Shown: positions 46,196-54,878 of the stretch, in pieces | How positions within the stretch are numbered: position 1 is the first letter of the stretch | Layout of the letters: every line of letters begins with the position of its first letter | DNA from: Sinorhizobium psoraleae | GTDB taxonomy: Bacteria; Pseudomonadota; Alphaproteobacteria; Rhizobiales; Rhizobiaceae | DNA: 64,000 nt | NCBI RefSeq assembly: GCF_013283645.1 | Contig: NZ_JABEKV010000002.1 | Location: 1,185,798-1,249,797, forward strand | Direction: 5' to 3' | Program-made: the position numbers and the translations under genes | The notes under the pieces: model-generated | The model's database searches: none | Seen by the model: only the letters and a program-made list of their open reading frames with translations | What the model was told of the DNA's origin: nothing

Positions 46196-46388
46196 TAGTC
46201 TTCCTTGTAACAGAGGTATGCGCGACACGGCGAGCCGGGAAACCCGGCCCTGAAAGGACGCGAAAACTTAGATTTCGCGCCGCAACTACCCTAATTTCGC
46301 GCAAATAGCCAGCCTGCGCCGGCAATGACGCGAAGAAACTGGTACGCGAAGAAACTTGGCACACGAAGAAAGTTTGGACCGACCGATC

Positions 46389-47441
46389 ATGCCGCATGCT
46401 TCTCCCTGGTGGACACCGGATGTCCATGCCGACCGGCGGCCGTTTCTGATCGGGCGCAACCGGATCCAATCGGCGTTGCGGCGATACTTCGACGAACGGG
46501 ATTTCGTCGAGGTCGACACGGCGAGCCTGCAAGTATCTCCGGGCAACGAGGCGCATCTGCATGCCTTTACAACGCAGGCGTTCGGCCACGACGGCGCCGC
46601 CCAGCCGCTCTATCTCCACACCTCGCCTGAATTCGCCTGCAAGAAACTGCTGGCTGCGGGTGAAAAGCGGATCGCCTGTTTTGCCCATGTCTATCGCAAC
46701 CGCGAGCGCGGGCCGCTGCATCATCCCGAATTCACCATGCTCGAATGGTACCGCGCCGGTGAGAGCTATGAGGCGCTGATGCGCGACTGTGCCGAAATCC
46801 TCGCGCTTGCCGCCGAGACGACAGGCACGCAATCCCTCTCCTATCAGGGCAGGACCACCGATCCTTTTCTCGAACCGGAGCGGCTTTCGCTGGCCGAAGC
46901 GTTCGAGCGCTTCGCAGGCATCGACCTGCTAGCGTCGATCGCCGGGAACGGCGCGACCGATCGGGACCGGCTGGCCGCGGCCATGAGGGTTTCGGGCTTG
47001 CGCGTTGCCGACGACGACACCTGGGCTGACCTCTTCAGCCGTGTGCTCGTGGAAAAGGTCGAGCCCAATCTCGGTTTCGGCCGGCCGGCGATCCTTGACG
47101 AATATCCGGTCGCCGAGGCGGCGCTTGCCAGGCCGACAGCACCGGACCGCCGCGTCGCCGAACGCTTCGAACTCTATGTCTGCGGCGTCGAGCTTGCCAA
47201 TGCCTTCGGCGAACTGACGGATGCCGCCGAGCAGCGCCGACGCTTCGAACTCGAAATGGCGGAAAAGGCGCGCGTCTATGGCGAGACCTATCCGCTCGAC
47301 GAAGACTTCCTGTCGGCTCTCGCCATCATGCCCGAGGCGAGCGGCATCGCGCTCGGCTTCGACCGCCTGGTCATGCTGGCGACGGGGGCTTCGCGCATCG
47401 ATCAGGTGCTATGGGCCCCGGTCGCGGAGGCAAGCGCATGA
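46389..47441 (+). CDS. epmA: EF-P--lysine ligase EpmA (GenX/PoxA)
   Basis: A 350-residue class II LysRS paralogue without the anticodon-binding domain, which attaches (R)-beta-lysine to EF-P Lys34. Visible: the N-terminal helix with RRYFDERDFVEVDTASLQVS, motif 2 FAHVYRNRERGPLHHPEFTM, active-site FELYVCGVELANAFGELTD and motif 3 GIALGFDRLVMLATGA. ATG 46389 is chosen over an in-frame TTG at 46356. It is translationally coupled to epmB (ATGA at 47438-47441). Confidence 0.93.
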   Translation: MPHASPWWTPDVHADRRPFLIGRNRIQSALRRYFDERDFVEVDTASLQVSPGNEAHLHAFTTQAFGHDGAAQPLYLHTSPEFACKKLLAAGEKRIACFAHVYRNRERGPLHHPEFTMLEWYRAGESYEALMRDCAEILALAAETTGTQSLSYQGRTTDPFLEPERLSLAEAFERFAGIDLLASIAGNGATDRDRLAAAMRVSGLRVADDDTWADLFSRVLVEKVEPNLGFGRPAILDEYPVAEAALARPTAPDRRVAERFELYVCGVELANAFGELTDAAEQRRRFELEMAEKARVYGETYPLDEDFLSALAIMPEASGIALGFDRLVMLATGASRIDQVLWAPVAEASA

Positions 47442-48490
47442 CCGCCGGGCGCCCCATCAGAACGGCTCGCGAACTGGTCGACGCCGGCCTTGTCGCACCG
47501 GCGGCCGAAGAAGCGGTAGCGCGCGTGACCTCGCGCTATGCGGTCGCGATCAGTCCAACAATTGCCGACCTCATCGACCGCCAGGACACGGGTGATCCGA
47601 TCGCTCGGCAGTTCGTACCCGATATAGCCGAGCTCACGCAAACGCCTGAAGAGCGCGCGGATCCGATCGGAGACGGTGCGCACAGTCCGGTTTCCGGGAT
47701 CGTTCATCGCTATCCGGACCGCGTGCTGCTCAAGGCCGTGCATGTATGCCCGGTCTATTGCCGCTTCTGCTTCCGCCGCGAAATGGTCGGGCCACAGGGG
47801 CTCGGTACGATTACGCCTGCCGAGCTCGATGCGGCGATAACCTACATCGCGGAACACTCGGAGATCTGGGAAGTGATCCTCACCGGCGGCGATCCGTTCG
47901 TGCTGTCGCCGCGCCGGCTACACGAAATCATGGAGCGACTTGGCGCGATCGACCACGTCAAGATCGTCCGCTTTCACACCCGCGTGCCCGTTGTCGAACC
48001 GGGGCGCGTCGATGCCGAGCTCGTTCAGGCGCTGAAGGCCAGCGGCAAGACGACCTATGTGGCGCTCCACGCCAACCACCCGCGCGAGCTGACGCCCGAG
48101 GCGCGCGCCGCTTCTGCGCGTCTCATCGATGCGGGCATCGTCATGGTGAGCCAGTCGGTGCTCCTCAAGGGCGTCAACGACGACGCGGCCGTGCTTGCGG
48201 AGCTCATGCGCGCCTTCGTCGAGACGCGGATCAAGCCCTATTACCTGCATCACCCGGATCTTGCCCCCGGCACAAGCCATTTCCGGCTGACGATCGAGGA
48301 GGGCCAGGCGCTCGTCGCGGCGCTTCGCGGCCGCGTCTCCGGGCTCTGCCAACCCACCTATATCCTCGATATCCCCGGCGGCCACGGCAAGGCGGTCGTC
48401 GGCGCAAGCACGATCGCGGCAGAAGGCGGCGGTTGCTACACGGTCACCGACTTCCGCGGAAACGAGCACGCTTATCCGCCGAGCGGATGA
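47438..48490 (+). CDS. epmB: L-lysine 2,3-aminomutase EpmB (radical SAM)
   Basis: A 350-residue radical-SAM/PLP enzyme converting lysine to (R)-beta-lysine for EF-P modification. The [4Fe-4S] motif is C104PVYC108RFC111 followed by FRREMV; LTGGDPFVLSPRRLHEIM is the SAM-contact GGD; the PLP lysine is in YILDIPGGHGKAVVG. The start is ATG 47438, overlapping the epmA stop by 4 bp. KamA-type catabolic enzymes are longer (about 415 aa), so the short form and position next to epmA favour EpmB. Confidence 0.93.
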   Translation: MTAGRPIRTARELVDAGLVAPAAEEAVARVTSRYAVAISPTIADLIDRQDTGDPIARQFVPDIAELTQTPEERADPIGDGAHSPVSGIVHRYPDRVLLKAVHVCPVYCRFCFRREMVGPQGLGTITPAELDAAITYIAEHSEIWEVILTGGDPFVLSPRRLHEIMERLGAIDHVKIVRFHTRVPVVEPGRVDAELVQALKASGKTTYVALHANHPRELTPEARAASARLIDAGIVMVSQSVLLKGVNDDAAVLAELMRAFVETRIKPYYLHHPDLAPGTSHFRLTIEEGQALVAALRGRVSGLCQPTYILDIPGGHGKAVVGASTIAAEGGGCYTVTDFRGNEHAYPPSG

Positions 48491-48506
48491 CCTCCCGAAA
48501 CGATCT

Positions 48507-48612
48507 CTACAGCGCCGAACGTTCCGATCGGACGCGCTAAGATCGCTTCAGCACTTTGAATTGCCGCATGATTTTGTCCTGAAAGCGATTCCGATTTAAG
48601 GAATCATGCAGT
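48507..48612 (+). repeat. RIME-type intergenic element, copy B
   Basis: CTACAGCGCCGAACGTTCC to GCGCTAAGATCGCTTCAG forms the first palindrome; CACTTTGAATTGCCGCATG to GGAATCATGCAGTA the second. It is nearly identical in its second half to copy C at 54246. It lies 16 bp after the epmB stop. Confidence 0.85.
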
Positions 48613-48617
48613 ACCCA

Positions 48618-48644
48618 CGTCACAGGCGTCCATGGTCAATCGTC
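48618..48644 (+). promoter_or_regulatory. Candidate ECF41-type promoter
   Basis: CGTCACA at 48618-48624 and CGTC at 48641-48644, with a 16-bp spacer, match the -35/-10 pattern TGTCACA...CGTC that ECF41 sigma factors recognise before their carboxymuconolactone-decarboxylase partner genes. One base of the -35 differs from consensus. It lies 45 bp upstream of the partner gene start. Confidence 0.7.
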
Positions 48645-48688
48645 AACTGATCGCAAGCATCATTTGACTGAGCAAATGGAGACAGACC

Positions 48689-49120
48689 ATGACCGATAGA
48701 AAAGCCGTCCGTTACGAACAGGAGATCCCGGACGTGCTCGGCGCGCTCGCCGACGTGCACAACAAAATGGACAGCCATGGCCTCGACCGGATGATCCACC
48801 ATCTGGTCCAGCTTCGCGCCTCCCAGATCAACCGCTGCGGCTTCTGCGTGAAGATGCACACGAAGGAGGCCCGTGCCGATGGCGAGACGAGCGAACGGCT
48901 CGACCGCATCGTCGTCTGGGATCAGGTCGGCGATTTTTCCGAGCGCGAAAAAGCCGCGCTTGCCTGGACCGAAGCCCTGACGGAACTCGAACCAAGGACG
49001 GATTTCGCAAGCTTGCGCGCCCGTCTTCGCGAGCACTTCAGCGACAACGAGATCAGCGTCATCACCTCGACCGTGGCGATGATCAACCTTTGGAACCGCA
49101 TCCAGATTTCGAGGCACTGA
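48689..49120 (+). CDS. Carboxymuconolactone decarboxylase/AhpD-like protein (ECF41 partner)
   Basis: A 143-residue all-helical protein of the CMD/AhpD family with the redox motif CxxC in NRCGFCVKMHTKEARADGET and a downstream WTEALTELEPRTDF. Such genes (also called COE) are the standard companions and targets of ECF41 sigma factors. ATG 48689 follows GGAGACAG. The following sigma gene begins one base after its stop codon, so the two form one operon. The in vivo reaction is not known; the CxxC suggests a peroxidase or disulfide role. Confidence 0.9.
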   Translation: MTDRKAVRYEQEIPDVLGALADVHNKMDSHGLDRMIHHLVQLRASQINRCGFCVKMHTKEARADGETSERLDRIVVWDQVGDFSEREKAALAWTEALTELEPRTDFASLRARLREHFSDNEISVITSTVAMINLWNRIQISRH

Positions 49121-49121
49121 C

Positions 49122-50015
49122 ATGGTTCGCAACGACAAGAGCGGCATGTTCGATGAGGCGCGACCCCGCCTCCTCGGCCTTGCCTACCGCATTCTCGGCT
49201 CGCGCGCCGACGCCGAGGACGCCGTGCAGGACACGTTCCTGAAGTGGCAGGCGGCCGATCTTTCTGCGATCGAAACTCCGTCGGCCTGGCTCACCACCGC
49301 CTGCACACGTCGCTGCCTCGACCTGCTCAAGGCCGCCCATCGCAAACGCGTCGACTATGTCGGCGCGTGGCTGCCGGAACCGATCCACACCGCAAGCGAC
49401 GACAATGTTGAGGAGAAACTAGCGCTCACTTCCTCGCTCACGACCGCATTCCTGCTGATGCTCGAACGGCTGACGCCCAAGGAGCGGGCAGCCTACCTGC
49501 TGCACGAGATCTTCGGTCAATCCTATGACACGATTGCCGAAACGCTCGACATGCAGGAGGCAGCCGCCCGCAAGCTGGTCTCGCGCGCAAAATCCAATAT
49601 CGGCGTGGCTCAAACCCGACATACGACGCCGCGCGAACGGCAGGACGCGTTGCTCACCGCCTTCCACAAAGCCATTCACGGCGGCGATCTCGCCGGTCTC
49701 TCGGCACTGCTGTCAGCCGACGTGAAGCTGACCGCGGATGGCGGCGGCAAGGCAGCAACGGTACTCGCCACCCTTTCCGGCAAGGAAACCGTCATGACCT
49801 TCATTGCCGAGCGCCTGACCGAATACTGGTCGCATTACCGGTGGGAAACCGCACAGCTCAACGGCGGACGCGGCATCGTGCTACGGAGCGAAGGCGGCGA
49901 CGACGTCGCCGCGACGGTTTCCTTCGGCTATGACGACAAAGGTCGGGTTTCCGATATTTTCATCGTCCGCAATCCGGACAAGCTCGCCCATCTCGACGAA
50001 ACGGCCGTTCACTGA
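49122..50015 (+). CDS. ECF41-type RNA polymerase sigma factor (SigJ-like)
   Basis: A 297-residue ECF sigma factor. Sigma2 is at ~8-75 (EARPRLLGLAYRILGSRADA, EDAVQDTFLKWQ), sigma4 at ~115-165 (LTPKERAAYLLHEIFGQSYD, IAETLDMQEAAARKLVSRAK). A C-terminal ~110-residue SnoaL-like domain follows and ends in FIVRNPDKLAHLD, containing the NPDKL signature that defines ECF41. This fused domain replaces an anti-sigma factor: it is needed for activity yet also restrains the sigma factor. The partner gene and a matching promoter lie upstream; the MFS gene follows. Confidence 0.92.
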   Translation: MVRNDKSGMFDEARPRLLGLAYRILGSRADAEDAVQDTFLKWQAADLSAIETPSAWLTTACTRRCLDLLKAAHRKRVDYVGAWLPEPIHTASDDNVEEKLALTSSLTTAFLLMLERLTPKERAAYLLHEIFGQSYDTIAETLDMQEAAARKLVSRAKSNIGVAQTRHTTPRERQDALLTAFHKAIHGGDLAGLSALLSADVKLTADGGGKAATVLATLSGKETVMTFIAERLTEYWSHYRWETAQLNGGRGIVLRSEGGDDVAATVSFGYDDKGRVSDIFIVRNPDKLAHLDETAVH

Positions 50016-50043
50016 AATGGCCGCCGATCAACGAGGCTCAGAC

Positions 50044-51492
50044 ATGCTCGATAAGACAAAAGACGCTCCGGCCGCGTCCGACGCGGGGTGGATTACGCTT
50101 TTCTCCGGCGGGAACGCCATCCATTCGCTTGTGCTCAGCGGCGGCGTCGCCCTGCATGCGCTCAACATCTATATCGTAACGACCGTCATGCCATCGGTCG
50201 TACGGGACATCGGCGGGCTCGACTACTATGCCTGGAGCACGACGCTCTTCGTCGCCGCGTCCATTCTCGGTGCGGCGCTCTCGGCGCGGCTGCTCGATCG
50301 GGCCGGTGCCGGCGGCGCTTATGCGGTCGGCGCGCTGATCTTCGGGATTGGCTCGCTCACATGCGCCGTTGCACCAAACATGGCATTGCTGCTTGCCGGC
50401 CGCGCCATCCAGGGCTTCGGCGGCGGACTTCTCTACGCGCTTGCCTACGGCGTCATCCGCATGGTCTTTCCGGCGACGCTCTGGGCGCGTGCGATCGGGC
50501 TTATATCCGCCACCTGGGGCACGGCGACGCTCATCGGTCCCGCCGTTGGCGGTGTGTTCGCCGAATATGGCGCGTGGCGGACAGCCTTCTGGTCGCTCAT
50601 GCCCTTGACGGCACTGCTCGCGGTCCTCGCCCTCTCGACCCTGCCGCGGAGGACATCGGGCACCCGCGGTCCACTACCGCTGATGCAACTCACCCTTCTC
50701 ATCGGCATCGTTCTGGTGCTGTCGGTGAGCGGAACCCGCACGGCGATCGGCGAACAGATCGCCGGTGTCGGTGTTGCGCTCGTGCTCTTTGCGATGCTTG
50801 TCGCCAGCGAACGTCGCGCGGCCGCGAGGCTGCTGCCGAAAGGCGCCCTCGACCCTCGCACGCCGCTCGCCGCGCTCTATGGGACCATTGCATTCGCGAT
50901 GATCGGCATGCAGCCGGAGATCTACGTTCCCTATCTGCTGCAGGAACTGCACGGGCGGTCTCCCCTGGTTGCCGGCTATATCGCTGCGCTGATGGCGCTC
51001 GGCTGGACGGCTGGATCGATGACGAGCGCCCATTGGCAAGGCGGCCGCGCACGCAAGACGATCGCCGTCGGCCCTGTCTTCGGCCTCGCCGGCCTCCTGA
51101 CGATCGCCTCTTTCATGCCGGTCATCTCTGCCGGCTTCGCCGCGATCGCCTTGCCGCTTTGCCTCGGCATCGCAGCTGTCGGCTTCGGCATCGGGCTTGC
51201 GTGGCCGCACATCGTCACGGCCGTCTACGGCGCGGCGCCAGCCGGTGAAGAGGAAAAGGCGTCCGCGGCGATCACGACGGTTCAGCTCTTCGCCGCATCT
51301 CTCGGCGCAGCACTCGCCGGCATGACGGCCAACCTTGCCGGTATCGACGAGGGCACGGCGCAAGGCGCCACCTCGGCCGCGATCTGGCTCTTCGGGCTCT
51401 TCGCACTCGCACCCGCCTTGGGCATTATCGCTGCCGTAAGGGCCGGTCGTGAAACCGCAAATCGACATATGCTGAACCAAGAAATGGATTAG
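50044..51492 (+). CDS. MFS transporter
   Basis: A 482-residue, 12-14-TM major facilitator. Motif-like sequences are LYIVTTVMPSVVRDIGG-type NIYIVTTVMPSVVRDIGGLD after TM1, AGRAIQGFGGGLLYALAYGV and WGTATLIGPAVGGVFAEYGA (motif C of drug exporters). The start at ATG 50044 (GAGG upstream) is used; ATG 50017 directly after the sigma gene is an alternative. It lies about 28 bp after the ECF41 gene and may be part of that operon, suggesting export of a compound linked to the ECF41 response. Confidence 0.9.
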   Translation: MLDKTKDAPAASDAGWITLFSGGNAIHSLVLSGGVALHALNIYIVTTVMPSVVRDIGGLDYYAWSTTLFVAASILGAALSARLLDRAGAGGAYAVGALIFGIGSLTCAVAPNMALLLAGRAIQGFGGGLLYALAYGVIRMVFPATLWARAIGLISATWGTATLIGPAVGGVFAEYGAWRTAFWSLMPLTALLAVLALSTLPRRTSGTRGPLPLMQLTLLIGIVLVLSVSGTRTAIGEQIAGVGVALVLFAMLVASERRAAARLLPKGALDPRTPLAALYGTIAFAMIGMQPEIYVPYLLQELHGRSPLVAGYIAALMALGWTAGSMTSAHWQGGRARKTIAVGPVFGLAGLLTIASFMPVISAGFAAIALPLCLGIAAVGFGIGLAWPHIVTAVYGAAPAGEEEKASAAITTVQLFAASLGAALAGMTANLAGIDEGTAQGATSAAIWLFGLFALAPALGIIAAVRAGRETANRHMLNQEMD

Positions 51493-51605
51493 AGTCGGAA
51501 CTCGAACATTGCGGGGATGCGCGCTCGCCGCGCGCAGCTCCGGTTTGCGAGGCCTTCTGCGGAGATGATCGAATTCATCGCCCGTCGATGTCGTTGGAGA
51601 GAGCC

Positions 51606-52418
51606 ATGGCACCGGAGATTTGCTTCACTGGCGTCAAGGCAACGCCGCTGATCACGCTCCGGGCGAAGGCGGAGGAGAGCGCCATGCCGGACTCCGTCCT
51701 CCATGACCATTTCGCCGCCGCCGCGCTCGCGCGCATTGGCGAGGACCTTACGCACCTGAAGGTCGGCCACGACATGACGATCGCGATCGCGCTGCGCGCC
51801 TATTTGCTCGATCGCTGGACCACAGCCTTCCTCGACCGGCATCCGGATGCGACCGTCCTGCACCTCGGCTGCGGCCTCGACAGCCGCGTCTTTCGCGTCG
51901 ATCCGAAACCACCGGTGCACTGGTTCGACGTCGATTTTCCCGACGTTATCGCGCTGAGGCGGCGTGTTTACCGCTGCCGCGAGAACTATGCCATGATCTC
52001 GTCCTCGATCACCAGCGAGACGTGGCTCTGCCAATGTCCATCCGACAGGCCGGCGCTGATCGTCGCCGAGGGCGTTTTGCCCTATCTGGGGCAGAACGAG
52101 GTGCCGCTGCTTCTGCGCAGGCTCGTCGGCCATTTCCCATCCGGCGAGATCGCCTTCGATGCCTATAGCCGGCTCATGACCTGGTTGCTGAGCCTCAACC
52201 CCGCGATTCGTGCGACCGGCGCTGATCTTCATTGGGCGCTCGACGATCCGGCGGAAATCGAGCGGCAGGTACCGGGCCTGACGCTGGCGGAGGACCATGC
52301 GAGCTGGAGCAATGCCGCGATTGCGCGCATGTCGCCGCCTATGCAGATCGCGCTTCAGATGCTGAAGATGACCCCGATGCTACCGCCGATGGGGCGCCTG
52401 CTTCGCTATTGGTTTTGA
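51606..52418 (+). CDS. Class I SAM-dependent methyltransferase, Tcmp/LCM family
   Basis: A 270-residue methyltransferase of the leucine-carboxyl-methyltransferase-like (PF04072) family, which includes TcmP-type O-methyltransferases. Motif I is VLHLGCGLDSRVFRVDP; WFDVDFPDVIALRR and LIVAEGVLPYLGQNEVPLLL are characteristic. The ATG at 51606 with GGAGAG five bases upstream is chosen over ATG 51588. No biosynthetic partner genes are nearby, so its substrate is not known. Confidence 0.88.
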   Translation: MAPEICFTGVKATPLITLRAKAEESAMPDSVLHDHFAAAALARIGEDLTHLKVGHDMTIAIALRAYLLDRWTTAFLDRHPDATVLHLGCGLDSRVFRVDPKPPVHWFDVDFPDVIALRRRVYRCRENYAMISSSITSETWLCQCPSDRPALIVAEGVLPYLGQNEVPLLLRRLVGHFPSGEIAFDAYSRLMTWLLSLNPAIRATGADLHWALDDPAEIERQVPGLTLAEDHASWSNAAIARMSPPMQIALQMLKMTPMLPPMGRLLRYWF

Positions 52419-52452
52419 CACGTCCGCACTGCCTGCGATGCCCCGATCGAGC

Positions 52453-52483
52453 AAAGGGCCGCGCGGCATGCCGGCGGCCCTTT
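52453..52483. terminator. Bidirectional terminator between convergent genes
   Basis: AAAGGGCCG (52453-52461) and CGGCCCTTT (52475-52483) form a 9-bp stem whose arms give U-rich ends in both directions. It lies between the methyltransferase and the lipoprotein genes. Confidence 0.75.
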
Positions 52484-52505
52484 CTCGTATCCGTGATTTC
52501 GCGGA

Positions 52506-53168
52506 TCAGCTCTTGATCGGCGCGATCGAGATTTCGACGCGACGGTTCTGCGCGCGGCCGGCCTCGGTGGCGTTCGAAGCGATCGGCCGTTCCATGCCAT
52601 AGCCCATGGTCGAGATGCGCCGCTGGTCGATGCCGCGGCTGCCGAGGTAGTTGGCAACGGACGCCGCGCGGCGCTCCGAGAGACCCTGGTTGTGGGCGGC
52701 GCTGCCGGTCGAATCGGTGTGGCCGTCGACGTCGATCAGCGTCCGGTTGAACTTGCGCAACACGATCGCGACCGAGTCGAGCGTCGGGTAGAAGGGCGGG
52801 ATCACCTGGTCGCGGTCGGTCGCAAAGGTGATGTTCGACGGCATGTTGAGAATGATGCGGTCGCCCGCACGCGTCACCGAGACGCCGGTGCCCTGCAGCT
52901 GGGCGCGCAGTTCCGATTCCTGCTGGTCCATGTAATTGCCGACCAGGCCGCCGCCGAGCGCGCCGATACCGGCGCCGACAAGCGCGGCATCGCGCCGTCC
53001 TGCGGCGCTGCCGCCGACCAGAAGGCCGGTTGCGGCGCCAAGGCCCGCGCCGATCAGCGCACCGCCCGCCGTATTCGACATCTTCTGCTCTCCCGTATAG
53101 GGATCGGTGGTGGTGCATCCGGAAAGGTACACGGCCGCAATGGCCAGGATGGCGCATTTCTTGATCAT
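52506..53168 (-). CDS. OmpA-family lipoprotein with glycine zipper
   Basis: A 220-residue outer-membrane lipoprotein. The signal peptide ends in the lipobox LSGC (Cys18). Next comes a glycine-zipper region (~37-85; GGALIGAGLGAATGLLVGG, ALVGAGIGALGGGLVGNYMD), then the OmpA/MotB peptidoglycan-binding domain (~105-218) with IDVDGHTDSTGSAAHNQGLS, ERRAASVANYL and NRRVEISI. This domain order is that of YiaD/PA0833-type proteins anchoring the envelope to peptidoglycan. ATG 53168 is used, as it starts the signal peptide. Confidence 0.93.
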   Translation of the reverse strand: MIKKCAILAIAAVYLSGCTTTDPYTGEQKMSNTAGGALIGAGLGAATGLLVGGSAAGRRDAALVGAGIGALGGGLVGNYMDQQESELRAQLQGTGVSVTRAGDRIILNMPSNITFATDRDQVIPPFYPTLDSVAIVLRKFNRTLIDVDGHTDSTGSAAHNQGLSERRAASVANYLGSRGIDQRRISTMGYGMERPIASNATEAGRAQNRRVEISIAPIKS

Positions 53169-53507
53169 CGAATCGATTGTCCCCATTGGTGCTGAAGGTG
53201 CTTCATACTATCGATTAAGGCAGGAAGATGAAGAGGCATTCCGTTCGCGCTGCAACCGGCGGAATGCACCTTTATGTTGCACGCCGGCAACGGTCGCGGC
53301 AGCCCGACAAAATGGCCGAACGCCGCCATATTGCTGTCCAGAGCACCGGATAACCGATCCTTCACATGCCCGTGCTATACGGGCCCGCTGCATGGTTTGT
53401 TGGATCGGACCGATTTAGGACAAGCCCATGCAGCAGTTCAAAGCCTTATAGCGTTCTATTGTGCCTCTGAAACGGCGCACGGTGCTGCAAGGGCGACAGA
53501 AGCGGGG
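53169..53507. other. Intergenic region before exoD
   Basis: No gene is supported in these ~340 bases. They hold the promoter region of the divergent lipoprotein gene and of exoD and, at 53386-53450, a damaged reverse copy of the RIME-type element described separately. Confidence 0.6.
53386..53450 (-). repeat. RIME-type element, truncated reverse copy E
   Basis: Read on the minus strand the segment gives CTTTGAACTGCTGCATG, then TTGTCCTAAATCGGTCCGAT and finally CCATGCAGC, matching the second palindrome of copies A-D. The first palindrome is almost lost (only TATAGCG remains). Confidence 0.6.
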
Positions 53508-54155
53508 ATGACAAGCATGGCGGTCGAGTTCGGCGACACGGAACGCAATCTCAGCGACACGCTGAACGACATGATCGCCTCGATCAAAGGCAATACGATC
53601 ACGCTCCGCGAGCTGATGATCGAGATCGGCGAGCATGGTTTTCTGCTGCTTTGCGCCTTGCTGACGCTGCCGTTCCTGATTCCCGTTTCGATTCCCGGCG
53701 TCAGCACCGTCTTTGGGGCCGCGATCATCCTTATCTCGCTGGCGATCACCCTCAACCGCCTGCCCTGGCTGCCGCAACGCATTCTCGATCGTCAGATCGA
53801 AACCGAAAAGCTCGTGCCGACCCTGAAGAAGGGGGCGGCGCTCGTTTCAAAGCTCGACCGCTTCGTGCGGCCGAGACTGCGTTTCCTGACGCAGGGCGCA
53901 GTCATGAACCGCTTCAACGGCCTTATGATCATGGCCGGCGGCGTGCTCTTGATGTTTCCGCTCGGCCTGATCCCGCTGTCGAACACGCTGCCCGGCATCG
54001 CGATCCTGCTCTTGTCGCTGGGCATCATCCAGCGCGACGGCCTGATGGTGGCCGGCGGCTATCTTTTCCTGGTCGCAACGACGATTTATTTCGCCGTGCT
54101 CGCCTATGCAGCCCTTGCGGCCGGCCAGGGACTTTCCAGCTTCTTCGTTTCGTGA
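53508..54155 (+). CDS. exoD: ExoD family exopolysaccharide synthesis protein
   Basis: A ~215-residue membrane protein with four hydrophobic stretches (HGFLLLCALLTLPFLIPVSI, VFGAAIILISLAITL, LMIMAGGVLLMFPLGL, VAGGYLFLVATTIYFAVLAY) and the conserved LPWLPQRILDRQIETEKLVP and LPGIAILLLSLGIIQRDG of the ExoD family. S. meliloti exoD mutants are altered in exopolysaccharide and in nodule invasion; the biochemical role is unknown. Start ATG 53508 or ATG 53517. Confidence 0.9.
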   Translation: MTSMAVEFGDTERNLSDTLNDMIASIKGNTITLRELMIEIGEHGFLLLCALLTLPFLIPVSIPGVSTVFGAAIILISLAITLNRLPWLPQRILDRQIETEKLVPTLKKGAALVSKLDRFVRPRLRFLTQGAVMNRFNGLMIMAGGVLLMFPLGLIPLSNTLPGIAILLLSLGIIQRDGLMVAGGYLFLVATTIYFAVLAYAALAAGQGLSSFFVS

Positions 54156-54245
54156 GCGGCGGGCCGGCAGGAAGCAGCCACAGCCGCTTGCAGCCGTCGA
54201 AATCGGTCCGGATGCAAAGCCGGGCGATCAAAGCAATGAAATGAT

Positions 54246-54351
54246 CTACAGCGCCGCGCGTCCAATCGGACGCGCAAAGGTCGCTGTAGCACTTTGAATT
54301 GCTGCATGATTTTGTCCTTAAATCGATTCCGATTTAAGGAATCATGCAGTA
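54246..54351 (+). repeat. RIME-type intergenic element, copy C
   Basis: The best-formed copy. Arms CTACAGCG and CGCTGTAG bracket GCGTCC-AATC-GGACGC; the second palindrome nests CTGCATGATT/AATCATGCAG around CCTTAAATCG/CGATTTAAGG. Its right end overlaps the last six codons, including the stop, of the acetyltransferase gene at 54334. Confidence 0.9.
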
Positions 54352-54876
54352 AGGCGCGAGATGCTTGTAGAAGAAAGTCGTGCCGCAATAGCGGCCGTCC
54401 GGCATCAGCGCATAGTCGGGAACCACGCCGGCGCGCAGCCAGCCGAAGCGCTCATAGATCGCCTCCGCCGGCTCGCCTGTGGCCGTATCGAGCACCAGCA
54501 CCCGTCTGCCGCGCCTCATCGCTTCGATCTCCGCTCTCTCCATCAGGCGACGCGCAAGACCGAGACCGCGGGCGTCCCGATGTATGAGCAGCTTCTTGAC
54601 GTCGGCGCGGTGCGGCTGGTTGGGCATCGTGCCGATCCCAAGCTGTACCGTGCCGACCGTGCGGCCGTCGACCTCGGCAACGATGAGCACGACGTCGTGC
54701 CGGGCAACCGCGGCGGCGACGCCTTCCCAGAAGGGCGAGGCATCCTTTGGCGGAAACGGCTGCATGAACCCGACCGATGCGCCGCCCTCGACGCAGTCGG
54801 AAAGGATCTCGGCGAGCGCCGGCAGGGCGGCGCGGGTTTCTTCTTCGCAGAGCACGCGGATATTTATCTCGGGCAT
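54334..54876 (-). CDS. GNAT family N-acetyltransferase
   Basis: A 180-residue acetyltransferase. The CoA-binding motif is KKLLIHRDARGLGLARRLME (R-x-x-G-x-G/A), followed by VLDTATGEPAEAIYERFGWL and ALMPDGRYCGTTFFYKHL, the layout of PhnO/Bar-like GNAT proteins. The final residues YCMIP and the stop are encoded within RIME copy C, so the original C-terminus was probably replaced. The gene is two bases after the XRE-cupin gene and co-transcribed with it. Substrate unknown. Confidence 0.87.
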   Translation of the reverse strand: MPEINIRVLCEEETRAALPALAEILSDCVEGGASVGFMQPFPPKDASPFWEGVAAAVARHDVVLIVAEVDGRTVGTVQLGIGTMPNQPHRADVKKLLIHRDARGLGLARRLMERAEIEAMRRGRRVLVLDTATGEPAEAIYERFGWLRAGVVPDYALMPDGRYCGTTFFYKHLAPYCMIP

Positions 54877-54878
54877 GG

